Below, piece by piece: positions 22,691 through 33,351 of a stretch of 46,000 nt of DNA. Made by a program: the position numbers and the translations under genes. Every line of letters begins with the position of its first letter. Position 1 is the first letter of the stretch. Source of the stretch: Chloroflexota bacterium (GTDB taxonomy: Bacteria > Chloroflexota > Dehalococcoidia > DSTF01 > JACRBR01). Below the pieces are notes generated by a model that was not told the origin of the DNA, did no database searches, and worked only from the letters and a program-made list of their open reading frames with translations. The stretch lies in NCBI GenBank assembly GCA_028872875.1, contig JAGWOC010000022.1:1-46000 (forward strand), written 5' to 3'.

Positions 22691-23728
22691 TTGCCCGTGC
22701 ACAACGACGACAGCTACGAACCCATCGCCTGGCGCGACGGCCTCCTGCGCTTCCTCGACCAGACGCGCCTGCCCGGCGAGATCTGCTACGTCGAGACCGG
22801 CGACTACCGCGACGTCGCCGACGCGATCCGCCGCCTCGCCCTGCGCGGTGCGCCGCTGATCGGCATCGCCGCCGCGTATGGCCTGGCGCTGGCGGCGCGT
22901 GACTGGCGGACGGATCTGCACGACGCCGCGGCCCATCTCACCGCGACGCGCCCGACGGCCGTGAACCTGGCGTGGGCGGTGCGGCGCGTGCTCGCCGCCG
23001 CGGACCGCGCGCCGGCAAGCCGCGGCCCCGCGGTGGAGGCCGAAGCGCGCCGTATCCACGCGCAACAGGTCGAGGACGACCTCCGCATGGGCGACGTTGG
23101 CGCCGGGCTCATCGCGCCGGGCTCGACCCTGCTGACGCACTGCAACACCGGCGCGCTTGCGACGGGCGGCATCGGCACAGCGCTCGGCGTCATCAAGACG
23201 GCGCACCGCCAGGGCAAGGACGTCCGCGTATTCGTCGACGAGACGCGCCCGCTGTTGCAGGGCGCCCGCCTGACCGCATGGGAGCTGGAGCGGGAGGGCG
23301 TGCCCTACCGGCTGATCGTCGACGCGGCGGCCGCCGGGCTGATCGCCGCGGGTGAGGTACAGGCGGTGGTCGTCGGCGCCGACCGCATCGCCGCGAACGG
23401 CGACGTCGCCAACAAGGTCGGCACCTACGGCGTGGCGCTCGCCGCGCAGACGCACGGCGTGCCGCTCTACGTCGTGGCCCCATCCAGCACGATCGACCTG
23501 CTCACGCCCGATGGCGCGGGCATCACGATCGAGCACCGCGACGGCGACGAGGTGCTGTCATTCGGGTGGATGCGCAATGCTCCCGACGGAGCGACTGCCC
23601 TCAACCCGGCGTTCGACATCACCCCCGCCAGCCACATCAGCGCGATCGTCACCGAGCACGGCGTGCTGCATCCGCCGTTCGATGCCCCGCTTCGCGAGAC
23701 GGGCGCGGCTGTGGCGGTGCCGCGATGA
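22691..23728 (+). CDS. mtnA: S-methyl-5-thioribose-1-phosphate isomerase
   Basis: MtnA converts methylthioribose-1-phosphate to methylthioribulose-1-phosphate in methionine salvage. The 345-residue protein has the family's ALRGAPLIGIAAAYGLALA block, the catalytic Cys in THCNTGALATGGIGTALG and the catalytic Asp in VGADRIAANGDVANKVGTY. Its length is the family norm. TTG 22691 is preferred: GGAGAAG (22677-22683) is 7 bases upstream, whereas GTG 22697 would be 13 bases away. Either start is immediately 3' of the riboswitch terminator. The stop overlaps the mtnP start by four bases. Aldose isomerases of this family are cytoplasmic. Confidence 0.93.
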   Translation: MPVHNDDSYEPIAWRDGLLRFLDQTRLPGEICYVETGDYRDVADAIRRLALRGAPLIGIAAAYGLALAARDWRTDLHDAAAHLTATRPTAVNLAWAVRRVLAAADRAPASRGPAVEAEARRIHAQQVEDDLRMGDVGAGLIAPGSTLLTHCNTGALATGGIGTALGVIKTAHRQGKDVRVFVDETRPLLQGARLTAWELEREGVPYRLIVDAAAAGLIAAGEVQAVVVGADRIAANGDVANKVGTYGVALAAQTHGVPLYVVAPSSTIDLLTPDGAGITIEHRDGDEVLSFGWMRNAPDGATALNPAFDITPASHISAIVTEHGVLHPPFDAPLRETGAAVAVPR

Positions 23729-24600
23729 CCCGCGCGACGCTCGCCGTCATCGGGGGCTCCGGATTCTACGCGATCGATGGCCTCGAAGATATCGAGCACG
23801 TCGACCTCGACACGCCGTTTGGTGCGCCGTCCGACAGGATCGTCATTGGCACGCTGGGCGGCGTGCGCACGGCCTTCCTGCCGCGCCACGGCGCCGGTCA
23901 TCGCATCCTGCCATCGGAAGTCCCGGCGCGCGCCAACATCTGGGCGCTCGCCTCGCTCGGCGTGCGCTGCGCGCTGTCCGTGAGCGCCGTCGGCAGCCTG
24001 AAGGAGGAGATCGCGCCGCTGCACATGGTCGTGCCGGACCAGCTCATCGACCGCACGTGCGCGCGCCCGTCCACGTTCTTCGGCCGCGGCATCGCGGCGC
24101 ACATCGCGTTCGACGCGCCCTTCTGCGGGGCGCTGTCGGGCGTGCTGCACGAAGCGGCCGCCGCGACCGGCGCGACCGTGCACCGCGGCGGCACGATGGT
24201 CGTCATCGAGGGCCCGGCGTTCTCGACGCGCGCCGAGTCCGAGCTCTACCGGAGCTGGGGCGCCAGCACCATCGGCATGACCGCGCTGCCCGAAGCCAGG
24301 CTGGCCCGCGAGGCCGGCCTGTGCTACGCGACGCTCGCCTGTGTCACGGACTACGACACCTGGCACGAGACGCATGATGCCGTCACCGTCGAGATGATCG
24401 TCGCCAACCTGCACGCCAACGTCGAGCGCGCGAGGGCTGTCGTCGCGGGCGTCGCGCGCGGGCTTCCCGGTCCCGCAGCCTGCGCCTGCCGTGATGCGCT
24501 GAGGGACGCGATCATCACGCCGCTGCACCTGGTCCCTGAAGAGCGGAAGCGTGAGCTCGGGCCAATCCTCGCCCGCTACAGCGAGGCGGCGGCACGATGA
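23725..24600 (+). CDS. mtnP: S-methyl-5'-thioadenosine phosphorylase
   Basis: MtnP splits methylthioadenosine with phosphate, giving adenine and methylthioribose-1-phosphate, the substrate of mtnA. The 291-residue protein has the nucleoside phosphorylase fold signature: VIGGSGFYAIDGLEDI, LPRHGAGHRILPSEVPARANIWAL (phosphate and ribose contacts), the MTAP block GGTMVVIEGPAFSTRAES and GMTALPEARLAREAGLCYATLACVTDYD. A GMTxxPE motif in that block is usual for MTAP over the purine phosphorylase PNP. It starts by ATGA overlap with mtnA and ends by overlap with the next gene. The pair MtnA/MtnP explains its operon. Confidence 0.93.
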   Translation: MTRATLAVIGGSGFYAIDGLEDIEHVDLDTPFGAPSDRIVIGTLGGVRTAFLPRHGAGHRILPSEVPARANIWALASLGVRCALSVSAVGSLKEEIAPLHMVVPDQLIDRTCARPSTFFGRGIAAHIAFDAPFCGALSGVLHEAAAATGATVHRGGTMVVIEGPAFSTRAESELYRSWGASTIGMTALPEARLAREAGLCYATLACVTDYDTWHETHDAVTVEMIVANLHANVERARAVVAGVARGLPGPAACACRDALRDAIITPLHLVPEERKRELGPILARYSEAAAR

Positions 24601-25508
24601 CGGTCGTCGAACGCAAGGCGCGACCGCTGGGACGCAGCGCAGAGTACACGGTACAGCCCCTCCGCGACCGCGACCAGATCCGCCGTATCCTCGAGACCCG
24701 CCGTCCCTACGCGGCGTACGCGCTGGGCCAGCTCGACCCTGTCCTGTTCCGTGTGAGCGAGTGGTGGCTGGCGCTCGGCCCCGGCGGCGAGCGGGCCATC
24801 GTGCTGCACTCGCATGGCGGGCTCGGCAACGCGACGTTCGCGATGGGCGGGGCCGGTGCGCTCGACGCCGTGCTTCGCCTGCACCCGGGCCCGCGCCACG
24901 CGTTTCTCACCTGCGAGGTGCACCACCTCGAGACGGCGCTGCGCTACTTCGAGATCGAGCAGCGCCAGACGATGATCCGTATGCAGGCGACACCCGACAC
25001 GTTCCGCCCGTTTCGCGACGAGCCCGTTGAACGGCTCAGCGGCCGCGACGTGCGCGCCGTCAACCGTCTCTACCGCACCGATGGCGTGCCGTCGTTCTAT
25101 ACCTCGCACCAGATCGACGATTCCGTCTACTTCGGCGCCGTGCGCGGCGGCGAGTTGGTGTCGATCGCCGGTACACACGTCATCTCGGCGCTCAGCGGCA
25201 TCGCCGTCGTCGGCAACGTCTACACCCACCCGCGCTACCGCGGCGCGCATCTCGCGGAGGCGACGACCAGCGCCGTCACCGCGTTGCTGCTGCGTTCGTG
25301 CCGCGAGGTCGTGCTCAGCGTCGACCCGACGAATGCGCCGGCGGTGCGCGCCTACGAGCGCCTCGGCTACCGGGAGGTCGCCCGCCTGCTCGAGGGCGCA
25401 GCCGTGCGCCGCGATGCCACCGGCGTCGTCAGCGCCGCGCGGCGCCTGTTCGCCCGGATGCGCGGCCGGACGGCGCACGCCGAGGTCGTCCGCGGCCCGG
25501 GCGACTGA
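24597..25508 (+). CDS. GNAT-family N-acetyltransferase-like protein
   Basis: The 303-residue protein overlaps mtnP by four bases, so it is in the SAM-cycle operon. The C-terminal part (about 150-260) holds a GNAT core: a strand ending GIAVVGNVYTHPRYRGAHLAEATTSAVTALLL, where the Arg/Gly pocket RYRGAHLA takes the place of the acetyl-CoA-binding Q/RxxGxG/A motif, followed by SVDPTNAPAVRAYERLGYREVA. The N-terminal half is less conserved and resembles the duplicated, degenerate GNAT half of two-domain members. The acceptor substrate is unknown, and the link to methionine salvage is positional only. Confidence 0.8.
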   Translation: MTVVERKARPLGRSAEYTVQPLRDRDQIRRILETRRPYAAYALGQLDPVLFRVSEWWLALGPGGERAIVLHSHGGLGNATFAMGGAGALDAVLRLHPGPRHAFLTCEVHHLETALRYFEIEQRQTMIRMQATPDTFRPFRDEPVERLSGRDVRAVNRLYRTDGVPSFYTSHQIDDSVYFGAVRGGELVSIAGTHVISALSGIAVVGNVYTHPRYRGAHLAEATTSAVTALLLRSCREVVLSVDPTNAPAVRAYERLGYREVARLLEGAAVRRDATGVVSAARRLFARMRGRTAHAEVVRGPGD

Positions 25509-26840
<1,332 letters not shown>

Positions 26841-26952
26841 AGGGAGGAGCGTTGGCAGCCGGAAACGGGAAGCGAGAGGCGAGATCGAGCGTTGGGCGCC
26901 CTGCCGCCGATAGGGCGCATCTCGCGAGGACTGCACAGCAAGGAGCATCGCA

Positions 26953-28185
26953 GTGAACACCTTCATGAACTCCGCGAGCCTGAAGCTCACCAGCGAATCG
27001 GTGACCGAGGGCCACCCCGACAAGATGTGCGACCAGATCAGCGATGCCGTGCTGGATGCCATCTACAAGGAAGACCCCATGGGCCGCGTCGCGTGCGAGA
27101 CGGCGGTCACCACCGGCCTCGTGATGGTGATGGGCGAGATCACGACCAGCACCTACGTCGATATCCCGTCGATCGTGCGCGAGGTCGTCCGGGACATCGG
27201 CTACGTGAACGCGCACTACGGCTTCGACTACGAGACGTGCGGCGTCGCCGTGTCGGTGAAGGAGCAGTCGGGCGACATCGCCATGGGGGTCGACAAGGCG
27301 TTCGAGGTCAAGCATGGCGAGAAGCTCGACGATCTGGACACCGGCGCGGGCGACCAGGGCATGATGATGGGCTTCGCCTGTAACGAGACCCCTGAGCTGA
27401 TGCCCCTCACCATCGCGCTCGCCCACCGCCTTTGCCGCCGGCTCGCGGAGGTGCGCAAGAGCGAGCTGCTGCCGTACCTGCGCCCCGACGGCAAGTCGCA
27501 GGTCACCGTCGAGTACGAGTACGGCCGCCCGAAGCGCATCGACACCGTCGTCATCTCGACCCAGCACGACCCGGACGTCACGGCGGAGGCGCTCGAAGCG
27601 GATGTCATCGAGCAGATCATCCGGCCGATCCTGCCGCCGGAACTGGTGACGCGCGACCCGCGGACGCTGATCAACCCGACCGGCCGCTTCGTCATCGGCG
27701 GCCCCATGGGCGACGCCGGGCTTACCGGACGCAAGATCATCGTCGACACCTACGGTGGCATCGCCCGTCACGGCGGCGGCGCGTTCTCCGGGAAGGACCC
27801 GACGAAGGTCGACCGCTCCGGCGCCTACGCCGCCCGCTGGGTGGCGAAGAACATCGTCGCCGCGGGCCTCGCCGACCGCGTCGAGTTCCAGCTCTCGTAC
27901 GCCATCGGTGTCGCGCGCCCGACCTCGATGGCGATCGAGACCTTCGGCACGGGCCGCATCGACGACGACCGCATCCTCGACCTGGTGCGCGAGCACTTCG
28001 ACCTGCGGCCGGCGGCGATCATCCGCGACTTGAACCTGCGCCGGCCGATCTACCGGCCGACGGCCGCCTACGGCCACTTCGGCCGCGACGACATCGATGC
28101 GCCGTGGGAGGCGACCGACCGGGCCGCCGCGCTGCGCGCGGCCGCCGGCATCGTCGCCGAGCCGGAGGGCGTGCCCGGGGCGTAG
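26953..28185 (+). CDS. metK: S-adenosylmethionine synthetase
   Basis: MetK makes SAM from methionine and ATP. The 410-residue protein has the signature [21 protein letters not shown], the loop [19 protein letters not shown], the ATP-binding hexapeptide region [12 protein letters not shown] (the conserved GAGDQG), and the phosphate-binding [22 protein letters not shown]. The catalytic lysine motif and the metal-binding aspartates are in the expected blocks. GTG 26953 follows AAGGAG at 7-base spacing, better than ATG 26965. The gene lies 112 bases after ahcY in the same direction and is probably under the upstream SAM-I riboswitch, so SAM feeds back on its own synthesis and recycling. Confidence 0.97.
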   Translation: MNTFMNSASLKLTSESVTEGHPDKMCDQISDAVLDAIYKEDPMGRVACETAVTTGLVMVMGEITTSTYVDIPSIVREVVRDIGYVNAHYGFDYETCGVAVSVKEQSGDIAMGVDKAFEVKHGEKLDDLDTGAGDQGMMMGFACNETPELMPLTIALAHRLCRRLAEVRKSELLPYLRPDGKSQVTVEYEYGRPKRIDTVVISTQHDPDVTAEALEADVIEQIIRPILPPELVTRDPRTLINPTGRFVIGGPMGDAGLTGRKIIVDTYGGIARHGGGAFSGKDPTKVDRSGAYAARWVAKNIVAAGLADRVEFQLSYAIGVARPTSMAIETFGTGRIDDDRILDLVREHFDLRPAAIIRDLNLRRPIYRPTAAYGHFGRDDIDAPWEATDRAAALRAAAGIVAEPEGVPGA

Positions 28186-28385
28186 GGCCGGTAGAGGCGT
28201 CGGAGCCCGCAGCGCCGCGCGTGGCTGTCGACAACTGCCAGCGGGACGGCGCCATGCGCGGCGTCGCGCACGGCGGCCCGGCGGTGGTCTACAGGAGCAG
28301 GCGCCGGATCACGTCCGTCCCGGCTGTCCGCGTGCGCGCTCGCGTACCTTCGCGCGTACGTGGCAGGCCGCATCCAACATCCGGA

Positions 28386-30227
28386 TCACTCCACGGTCAC
28401 TGTCTTCGCGAGGTTGCGTGGCTGGTCTACATCGCACCCGCGCGTCGTGGCGATGTGGTACGCCAGCAGTTGCATCGGGATGGCGCTCAGCAGCGGGTAC
28501 AGCAGCGGGGCGTACGGTGGCAGCTCGAGCGCCACGTCACACTTCCCGCGCAGCTCCGCGTCGCCTTCGGTGATGATGCCGACCACCAGGCCCTCGCGCG
28601 CGCGCACCTGCTCGATGTTCGACAGCATCTTGTCGCGCGTGCCATCGTCGAGCGCGATCGCCACCACCGGCATCGTCCGGTCGATGAGCGCGATCGGCCC
28701 GTGCTTCATCTCGCCCGCGGGGTACCCCTCGGCGTGGATGTAGCTCACCTCCTTGAGCTTGAGTGCGCCTTCGAGTGCCATCGGGTACTGTGCGCCCCGG
28801 GCCAGGAACAGGAAGTCCTCGTAACCGGCGAGCGTGTGGGCGATCTCCTGCACCTTCGGCCCGAGCGCAAGCACCTGTCCCATCAGCCCCGGCGCCTGCG
28901 CCAGCGCCGCGATCAGCTCGCCGAGCCGCGCGGCGTCGACGACGCCCCGCGCGCGGCCGGCGTGGCACGCCAGGAGATAGAGCGCCGAAATCGATGCGGT
29001 CAGCGTCTTCGTGCTGGCGACCGCGACCTCGGGCCCGCAGCGCGTCAGCACGCAGCCGTCCGCGACGCGGGTCGACTGCGCGCCGGGCGTGTTGCAGATG
29101 GTGATCTGCGGCGCGCCCCGCCGCTTCGCGTCGGCCATCGCCTCGAGCGTGTCGACCGTCTCACCAGACTGCGCCACCGAAACGACGAGCGTGTCCGGTC
29201 CGATGAGCGCGTCGCGGTAGCGGAACTCCGACGAGTTATCGACCTCCGCCGGGATGCCAGCGATCCGCTCGAAGTAGGTCCGGCCAAGCATCGCCGCGTG
29301 CATGCTCGTCCCCATGCCGATGAGCATGATGCGCGACACGCGTCGCAGCGCCTCGTCCGAAAGCCCGACGGATTCCAGGGCGACTGCCGGCGGCTCGAAG
29401 ATCGCGCGCCCGCGGAAGGTGTCCATGATGCACTCCGGCTGCTCCATGATCTCCTTGAGCATGAAGTGCTTGTGGGCGCCTTTCGCGGCGGTCACCGGGT
29501 CGAATGGCACGACCTGCGGCTCGCGCTGGAGCGGCGCCCCGGCGGCTGTCACGTACTCCACGCCGTCCGCCGTCACGCTGGCGATCTCGCCGTCGGCGAG
29601 GAACGCGACGCGCTGCGTCTCCGGCAGGAGCGCCGGCAGGTCGCTGGCCACGAACATCTCGCCCGCCCCGTAACCGATGACCACCCCGCCCGCGTTGCCG
29701 GCGCGCGCGGCGACGATCCGCCCCGGCTCGCGCTTCGACATCGCGACGATCGCGTGCGCGCCGCGGATGCGTCCGAGCGTGCGCCTCAGCGCGGTTAACA
29801 GGTCCGTGCCCTCGTCCATGTACGACTCGATGAGGTGCGGCAGCGCTTCCGTGTCCGTCTCCGAGCGCAACGCATGGCCGCTGGCCGTGAGGACGGCGCG
29901 CAGCTCCAGGTAGTTCTCGACGATGCCGTTGTGGATGACGACGACGGCGCCGGTGCAGTCGAGGTGGGGGTGGGCGTTGTCCGTCGTCGGCTTGCCGTGG
30001 GTCGCCCAGCGCGTATGGCCGATGCCGCAGCGTCCGGGCGGATACGCACCCTCCAGCCCGTCGCGTAGCACCGAGAGCTTGCCCGCGCCCTTGACGACGT
30101 GGATCGCGCCGTCATCGATCACCGCGATCCCCGCGCTGTCGTAGCCGCGGTACTCGAGCCGCTGCAGTCCATCGAGCAGTAGCGGCGCGGCCTCGCGCCG
30201 GCCGGTGTAGCCGATGATCCCGCACAT
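28386..30227 (-). CDS. glmS: Glutamine-fructose-6-phosphate aminotransferase (isomerising)
   Basis: GlmS makes glucosamine-6-phosphate, the first step to UDP-GlcNAc and peptidoglycan. The 613-residue product begins MCGIIGYTG, placing the catalytic Cys at position 2, the N-terminal nucleophile of glutaminase. The glutaminase domain has GHTRWATHGKPT and HNGIVENY. Two SIS sugar-isomerase domains follow (GMGTSMHAAMLGRTYFE, SVAQSGETVDTLEAM, and later KLKEVSYIHAEGYPAGEMKHGP), and the end NLAKTVTVE is conserved. GGAGGTG lies 5 bases before the ATG. A glmS ribozyme is encoded about 290 bases upstream on the same strand. Confidence 0.97.
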   Translation of the reverse strand: MCGIIGYTGRREAAPLLLDGLQRLEYRGYDSAGIAVIDDGAIHVVKGAGKLSVLRDGLEGAYPPGRCGIGHTRWATHGKPTTDNAHPHLDCTGAVVVIHNGIVENYLELRAVLTASGHALRSETDTEALPHLIESYMDEGTDLLTALRRTLGRIRGAHAIVAMSKREPGRIVAARAGNAGGVVIGYGAGEMFVASDLPALLPETQRVAFLADGEIASVTADGVEYVTAAGAPLQREPQVVPFDPVTAAKGAHKHFMLKEIMEQPECIMDTFRGRAIFEPPAVALESVGLSDEALRRVSRIMLIGMGTSMHAAMLGRTYFERIAGIPAEVDNSSEFRYRDALIGPDTLVVSVAQSGETVDTLEAMADAKRRGAPQITICNTPGAQSTRVADGCVLTRCGPEVAVASTKTLTASISALYLLACHAGRARGVVDAARLGELIAALAQAPGLMGQVLALGPKVQEIAHTLAGYEDFLFLARGAQYPMALEGALKLKEVSYIHAEGYPAGEMKHGPIALIDRTMPVVAIALDDGTRDKMLSNIEQVRAREGLVVGIITEGDAELRGKCDVALELPPYAPLLYPLLSAIPMQLLAYHIATTRGCDVDQPRNLAKTVTVE

Positions 30228-30737
30228 CAGCGCACCTCCGTCCGGCGTCGGAGGCCGGAGGTGGCAGGCCGGAGGCCGGCGGTCGCGCGATCCCAGGCTC
30301 CCGATCTCACGGTGGGGCCGTCTCCCACTCTCCGCTCGGCAAGAGAGGGGGCTGAGGGGCGAGGTTTCTCGGTGAACATGCAGACTCCCGTCGTCGGCCG
30401 CAAGCGCGGCCGTGCGCTCATCTCGCGGGGCGAGGCGACATCCGGGTGTGGGTCTGCGCGTGGGGGAGCGAAATCGTCCGCGGAGGGTCGGCTTCGCCAA
30501 CCATCCGACGGGGCTGCACGCTGGACGGTCTTTGTCGGGCGCTCCCGCGCCGCGTTTTGCTCCGTCCATATCGACTGTGCTGCCGAGAGGCCATCCGCCG
30601 AGTGGTTCGATCGGCCTCTTCCTCGTCACCCTGGCACACTCAGTACGCCGGGGCCTGGCGCTTCGTTCGTCGTTGCTCCCGCCGCCCGCTTGTTGCGCAC
30701 CTCCCTTCGTGCCGTGGCCCGGTCTTTCGGCAGCGGC
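30228..30737 (-). other. 510-base leader region between the DUF512 gene and glmS
   Basis: On the minus strand this region holds the glmS ribozyme (about 30518-30664) followed by some 290 bases of leader before the glmS ribosome site. No convincing gene is seen on either strand. No strong promoter is evident, so glmS may be read partly from the DUF512/ispH operon. Confidence 0.75.
30518..30664 (-). ncRNA. glmS ribozyme (glucosamine-6-phosphate-activated self-cleaving RNA)
   Basis: Read on the minus strand, the sequence matches the glmS ribozyme core in order. A then GCGCC marks the cleavage site (between 30662 and 30661). Then come a P1-type hairpin, GACGAGG, the stem AGAGGCC, GATCGA, TCGGCGGATGG and the returning stem GGCCTCT, then CGG. 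Downstream, GGCGC-GGGA-GCGCC followed by GACAAAG matches the P4 hairpin and its 3' flank. Paired arms are complementary, so this is structure and not only sequence similarity. The RNA cleaves when GlcN6P rises, lowering glmS mRNA. The 3' limit is approximate. Confidence 0.92.
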
Positions 30738-32189
30738 CTAGGTGATGGCCGAGTAGTCGACCCAGGCCTTTCCGTTCGTACTCGACGCCCGCTGTCCGGC
30801 GCCGGCCACTCCCGAGTGTAGCGGCTCGCGCACGATCCGCAAGACCTCGCCGAGGGTCGAGGCGAACGCCACCGGCACCCCGAGCGCGCGTTGCACCTCG
30901 GCAGGCGTGCCGTCGTCGAGAAACCGCCCGCCGGTGTAGTCGAGCGCGTAGCGCGGGAACACCGCGAGGTCGCCGAGGTCCTGGCCGCGGAGCTGGCCGA
31001 CCAGATCCTGCGAGACCAGCAGCCCCGACACATTGACGCGCGGCCCGAAGAATCGGTTCGACATCGCATGGACGCCGACACGGACGCCCGTCATCTCCTC
31101 GAACTCCTGCGCAAGGCGCGCGAGCGTGGGGGCGATCAGCGTCGCGCACACGAGGCTGATACGCCGGATACGCGAGGCGCCGCACTCCCGACGGTGCAAG
31201 CCGCGCTTCGCGCGGCGCCAGTCGTCGATCAGCGAGCGCGCCATGCCGATCCCGTTCTCGAACTGCGGGAAGCCGTCGTAGTGCGACGCCGGCGGCGGCG
31301 CGAGGCCGGCCGACAGGTAGTACTCGTCCGCGAGGTAGACGGCTGTACGTCCGCGCTCGCGCCGTATGCGCTGCTGCCACGGCCGCACCTGCGCGATCAG
31401 CGCGCGTGCGTACTCCGGCGCGCAGCCGTGCACCTCCTCCGCGTGCGCCCCGCGCGCGATGCGCTCCTCCGCCGTCATCGTCGCGCCGACCGGCACGATC
31501 GATACGTTCTGCACCGTCGGCCAGAGCGCGGTCAGGTCGGAGATCGTGCGGTCGAGCGCGGTGCCGTCGTTGACGCCGGGGCACAGCACGACCTGCGTGT
31601 TCGTCTGGATCCCGAGCGACCCCAGCCGGCGTAGCTGCGCGCAGATGTCGGGCGCCGTCTTGTTGCCGAGCAGATACCGCCGCAGCTCCGGCTCCGTGGC
31701 GTGCACCGAGACGTTGAGCGGCGACAGCCGCTGCTCTTCCAGCCGCCGCCAGTCGTCTTCGGTGAGGTTCGTCAGCGTCACGAAATTGCCGTGGAAGAAG
31801 CTCAGACGGTAGTCATCGTCCTTGACGTACAGCGTCTTCCGCAGCCCCTTCGGATTGCCCTTGAGGAAGCAGAAGAAGCAGGCGTTGTTGCACGTGCGCA
31901 CGCCGTCGAACGCCGCGTCCTGGAAGTCGATGCCCAGGTCCTCGTCCGGATGCTTCTCGACGGTGATGCGCCGCGCGTCATCGCCGCGCACGACCTCGAG
32001 CTCGATCACGTCCTCGGCGGCGAGGAACTGGAAGTCGACGGCGTCGCGCAGCCGGCGCCCGCCGATCGCAGTGACGCGGTCGCCCGGGCGCAGTCCGACC
32101 TCCGCGGCGATGCTGCCGCCGCGGACGGCGTCGACCACGCCGCCCTCGTTTGGCCGCCGCAGGCTCGGCGTCCGCCGCGCCTCCGTCAT
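30738..32189 (-). CDS. DUF512 family radical-SAM protein with N-terminal PDZ domain
   Basis: The 483-residue protein overlaps the ispH gene start to stop by four bases. Residues about 15-75 form a PDZ-like fold (VVDAVRGGSIAAEVGLRPGDRVTAIGG). An Fe-S cluster motif follows in TCNNACFFCFLKG (C-x3-C-x2-C), typical of radical SAM proteins. The C-terminal DUF512 region includes HYDGFPQFENGIGMARSLIDDW, GVHAMSNRFFG and VNVSGLLVSQDL. The function of this family is not established. It is often found beside the essential GTPase Der, which is not in view. It sits upstream of glmS on the same strand. Confidence 0.9.
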   Translation of the reverse strand: MTEARRTPSLRRPNEGGVVDAVRGGSIAAEVGLRPGDRVTAIGGRRLRDAVDFQFLAAEDVIELEVVRGDDARRITVEKHPDEDLGIDFQDAAFDGVRTCNNACFFCFLKGNPKGLRKTLYVKDDDYRLSFFHGNFVTLTNLTEDDWRRLEEQRLSPLNVSVHATEPELRRYLLGNKTAPDICAQLRRLGSLGIQTNTQVVLCPGVNDGTALDRTISDLTALWPTVQNVSIVPVGATMTAEERIARGAHAEEVHGCAPEYARALIAQVRPWQQRIRRERGRTAVYLADEYYLSAGLAPPPASHYDGFPQFENGIGMARSLIDDWRRAKRGLHRRECGASRIRRISLVCATLIAPTLARLAQEFEEMTGVRVGVHAMSNRFFGPRVNVSGLLVSQDLVGQLRGQDLGDLAVFPRYALDYTGGRFLDDGTPAEVQRALGVPVAFASTLGEVLRIVREPLHSGVAGAGQRASSTNGKAWVDYSAIT

Positions 32190-33106
32190 CGGGTCGCGGG
32201 CCGTCCGCCCGGCCGCGCGTCGCTGGCCGGCCGTGCCACTGGTGGGTCATCGGCCGCCAGCTCGTGCAGCCGCGCGACCACCTCGTCGATCACCGCGTCC
32301 GGCGTCGATGCGCCAGCGGCGACGCCGACGCGCTCGTGGCCCGCGAGCCAGCCGCGGTCGATCTCCGCCGCCGCCTCGACGTGGTGCGTCTCGACTCCGT
32401 GTTCGCGCGCGACCTCGGCCAGATGGCGCGTGTTCGCGCTCTCGCGCCCGCCGACGACGACCATCAGGTCGACCTGCCGCGCCAGCTCCTCGGTCGCCGC
32501 CTGCTGGCTCGTCGTCGCGTTGCAGAGCGTGTTGATCACGCGCAGCTCGCTGATGCGCTCCATGTGCGCCGTCAGCAGCTTCTGCACGAAGCGCGCGAAG
32601 TGCGCCTCCGTCTCCGTCGTCTGCGACAGCACACCGACGCGCGATGGCATCCAGTCCGGCAACGGAACGTCCAGGTCGGACTCGTGCTTCATCGTCAGGA
32701 TCTTGCCGTTCGCCCAGCCGAGGATGCCGCGCACCTCCTTGTGCGCCGGGTCACCGAAGATGATGACGCCGAACCCCTCGTCGGTGAGCTTCTTCGCCCA
32801 CTGCTGCGCGCGCGTAACGATGGGGCAGGTCGTATCGACGACGTCCGCGCCACGCGACCGGAGCTCGCGCAAGACCTGCGGCCCGACGCCGTGCGCGGTG
32901 ATCGCCACCGGGCGCGTGTCGGCCTCGTCGAGCGTGGCGATGACGTCGACGCCGTGGCTGCGGAGCCGGTCGACGACCTGGGGATTGTGCACGGTCGATC
33001 CCAGGCTGGTGATCGGGCCGAGTTCGCCGGCCGCGGCCTCCATCATGTCGACGGCGCGGCGGACGCCCATGCAGAACCCGAGCTCCCTGGCCTTGATCAC
33101 CTGCAT
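32186..33106 (-). CDS. ispH: 4-hydroxy-3-methylbut-2-enyl diphosphate reductase
   Basis: IspH makes the isoprenoid precursors IPP and DMAPP in the MEP pathway with a [4Fe-4S] cluster. The 306-residue protein begins MQVIKARELGFCMGV, and the three cluster cysteines are visible in GFCMGV, VDTTCPIV and INTLCNATTSQQ. Other conserved blocks are LGSTVHNPQVVDRL, ITAHGVGP, HKEVRGILGWA and VVVGGRESANTRHLAEVA. ATG 33106 is preferred to the in-frame upstream codons because the family starts here. A TATACT -10 box on the minus strand (33186-33181) lies about 70 bases upstream. It is translationally coupled to the DUF512 gene. Confidence 0.95.
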   Translation of the reverse strand: MQVIKARELGFCMGVRRAVDMMEAAAGELGPITSLGSTVHNPQVVDRLRSHGVDVIATLDEADTRPVAITAHGVGPQVLRELRSRGADVVDTTCPIVTRAQQWAKKLTDEGFGVIIFGDPAHKEVRGILGWANGKILTMKHESDLDVPLPDWMPSRVGVLSQTTETEAHFARFVQKLLTAHMERISELRVINTLCNATTSQQAATEELARQVDLMVVVGGRESANTRHLAEVAREHGVETHHVEAAAEIDRGWLAGHERVGVAAGASTPDAVIDEVVARLHELAADDPPVARPASDARPGGRPATR

Positions 33107-33180
33107 GGACTGGATACTCTCCCCAGCGGTAGCCGCCGCCGCTATCTCGACATAACGTGTACTGGTGTCGATGCGTAGCC

Positions 33181-33186
33181 AGTATA
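33181..33186 (-). promoter_or_regulatory. -10 box upstream of ispH
   Basis: TATACT on the minus strand predicts a start near 33174, giving a leader of about 70 bases before ATG 33106. The 245-base gap to plsC makes a separate promoter here plausible. Confidence 0.45.
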
Positions 33187-33351
33187 GCGACCGGGCACGG
33201 GGTGCAGCATCGGCATTATGCTGCGGGTGCAAGGCTCGCCTGCGACCGTGTCATCGGGCTCAGGGGCGCCGGCGCGGTGGCGCCGCAGTGGTACTTGCTG
33301 CGGTCGGGCCCATCGTCGCGTCCCTCATGCTCGCACGATGATGCGCGCCGA

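Noticed and set aside
28186-28385. Possible small gene between metK and glmS
   Set aside because: The frames on both strands lack ribosome sites and domains. It is best read as spacer between converging genes.
27432-29798. 788-codon plus-strand open frame running from metK through glmS
   Set aside because: It overlaps two firm genes in other frames and shows only compositionally driven residues.
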